64,000 nt of DNA, from contig LR782234.1 in assembly GCA_902825215.1 (NCBI GenBank), positions 1,798,001 through 1,862,000 of the forward strand, in the 5' to 3' direction. The stretch comes from Pseudomonas fluorescens (lineage in GTDB: Bacteria; Pseudomonadota; Gammaproteobacteria; Pseudomonadales; Pseudomonadaceae). How positions within the stretch are numbered: the first letter of the stretch is position 1; the number at the start of each line of letters is the position of its first letter. Under the pieces are notes generated by a model that saw only the letters and a list, made by a program, of their open reading frames with translations, was not told where the DNA came from and did not search any database. Shown one piece after another: positions 63,860-64,000 of the stretch. The translations under genes and the position numbers were made by a program.

Positions 63860-64000
63860 GCGATGATCTCAAGCAGCAATTGCAGCTGGCCCATGCGCAA
63901 GGCGACTATGCGCCGTTGCTGAAGCTGATCCCCTACGCCGGCCTGATCGGCATCGAGTGCTCGCGGGTAGGCGATGAACTGCTGTTCAAGCTGCCGGCGA
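63856..64000 (+). CDS. Second hotdog-type thioesterase, N-terminal part only
   Basis: 48 codons are visible before the window ends, beginning with GTG (overlapping the previous stop by 4 bases): SDDLKQQLQLAHAQGDYAPL, then KLIPYAGLIGIECSRVGDEL. This resembles the N-terminus of PaaI/YiiD-type hotdog proteins and the pairing with the previous gene supports it. The active-site region is outside the window. Confidence 0.6.
   Translation, partial: MSDDLKQQLQLAHAQGDYAPLLKLIPYAGLIGIECSRVGDELLFKLPA

Overview
This 64 kb window is chromosomal DNA of a high-GC gammaproteobacterium, almost certainly a Pseudomonas of the P. fluorescens group. The evidence is the gene order (cheB-motC-motD-ParA-type-cheW; gltA divergent from sdhCDAB-sucAB-lpdG-sucCD; betX-yjcH-actP; gcl-hyi-glxR-ttuD-pyk) and ten paired, inverted REP-type repeats together with one REP-associated tyrosine transposase. 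I saw no rRNA or tRNA gene and no CRISPR array.

Layout. 1-4857: the end of a polar chemotaxis/flagellar operon (cheB end, motC, motD, ParA/ParC-type ATPase, CheW-like ParP-type protein, cheW, DUF2802 protein). 5003-10766: an accessory insert with a nine-blade RCC1-like protein, a secreted halovibrin-like protein with two repeats of the same domain, and two paralogous beta-sandwich repeat proteins. Three copies of one perfect or near-perfect palindrome lie upstream of three of these genes. 10910-12810: a free-standing FlhB C-terminal-domain homologue overlapping a FliK-like gene. 13008-19968: the complete ccmABCDEFGHI cytochrome c maturation operon, most genes overlapping by 1-4 bases. 20441-22280: two toxin-antitoxin loci back to back (PIN/HTH and HicAB); hicA seems to carry a 1-base frameshift near its 3' end.

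22393-29737: MFS exporter, orphan sulfate-binding protein, voltage-gated-type K+ channel, urea transporter, then pyruvate kinase and glycerate kinase. The last two belong to a minus-strand glyoxylate operon reaching 33661 (gcl-hyi-glxR-ttuD-pyk). It converts two glyoxylate to tartronate semialdehyde, glycerate, 2-phosphoglycerate and, with enolase, pyruvate. Two TTGTATACAA palindromes lie between gcl and a divergent glcG-like gene. 34394-35137: a RAYT transposase between two REP doublets. 35153-44658: RutR-like TetR regulator, DUF808 membrane protein, MlaA, an exported alpha/beta hydrolase, a GH17 glucan enzyme, and betX-yjcH-actP.

44689-46858: repeat-rich DNA holding an IS3-family element (45129-46384, 3-bp CTT target duplication) inserted in the spacer of an older inverted repeat. 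46896-59899: the TCA-cycle cluster with clear divergent sigma70-type promoters for gltA and sdh. 60262-64000: brnQ, DUF599 and MAPEG membrane proteins, a small lipoprotein and two overlapping hotdog thioesterases, the last cut by the window end.

The parts least explained by known biology are the 5-10.8 kb accessory insert with its shared palindrome, and the REP/RAYT repeat network, where two repeat classes occur but only one transposase is visible.
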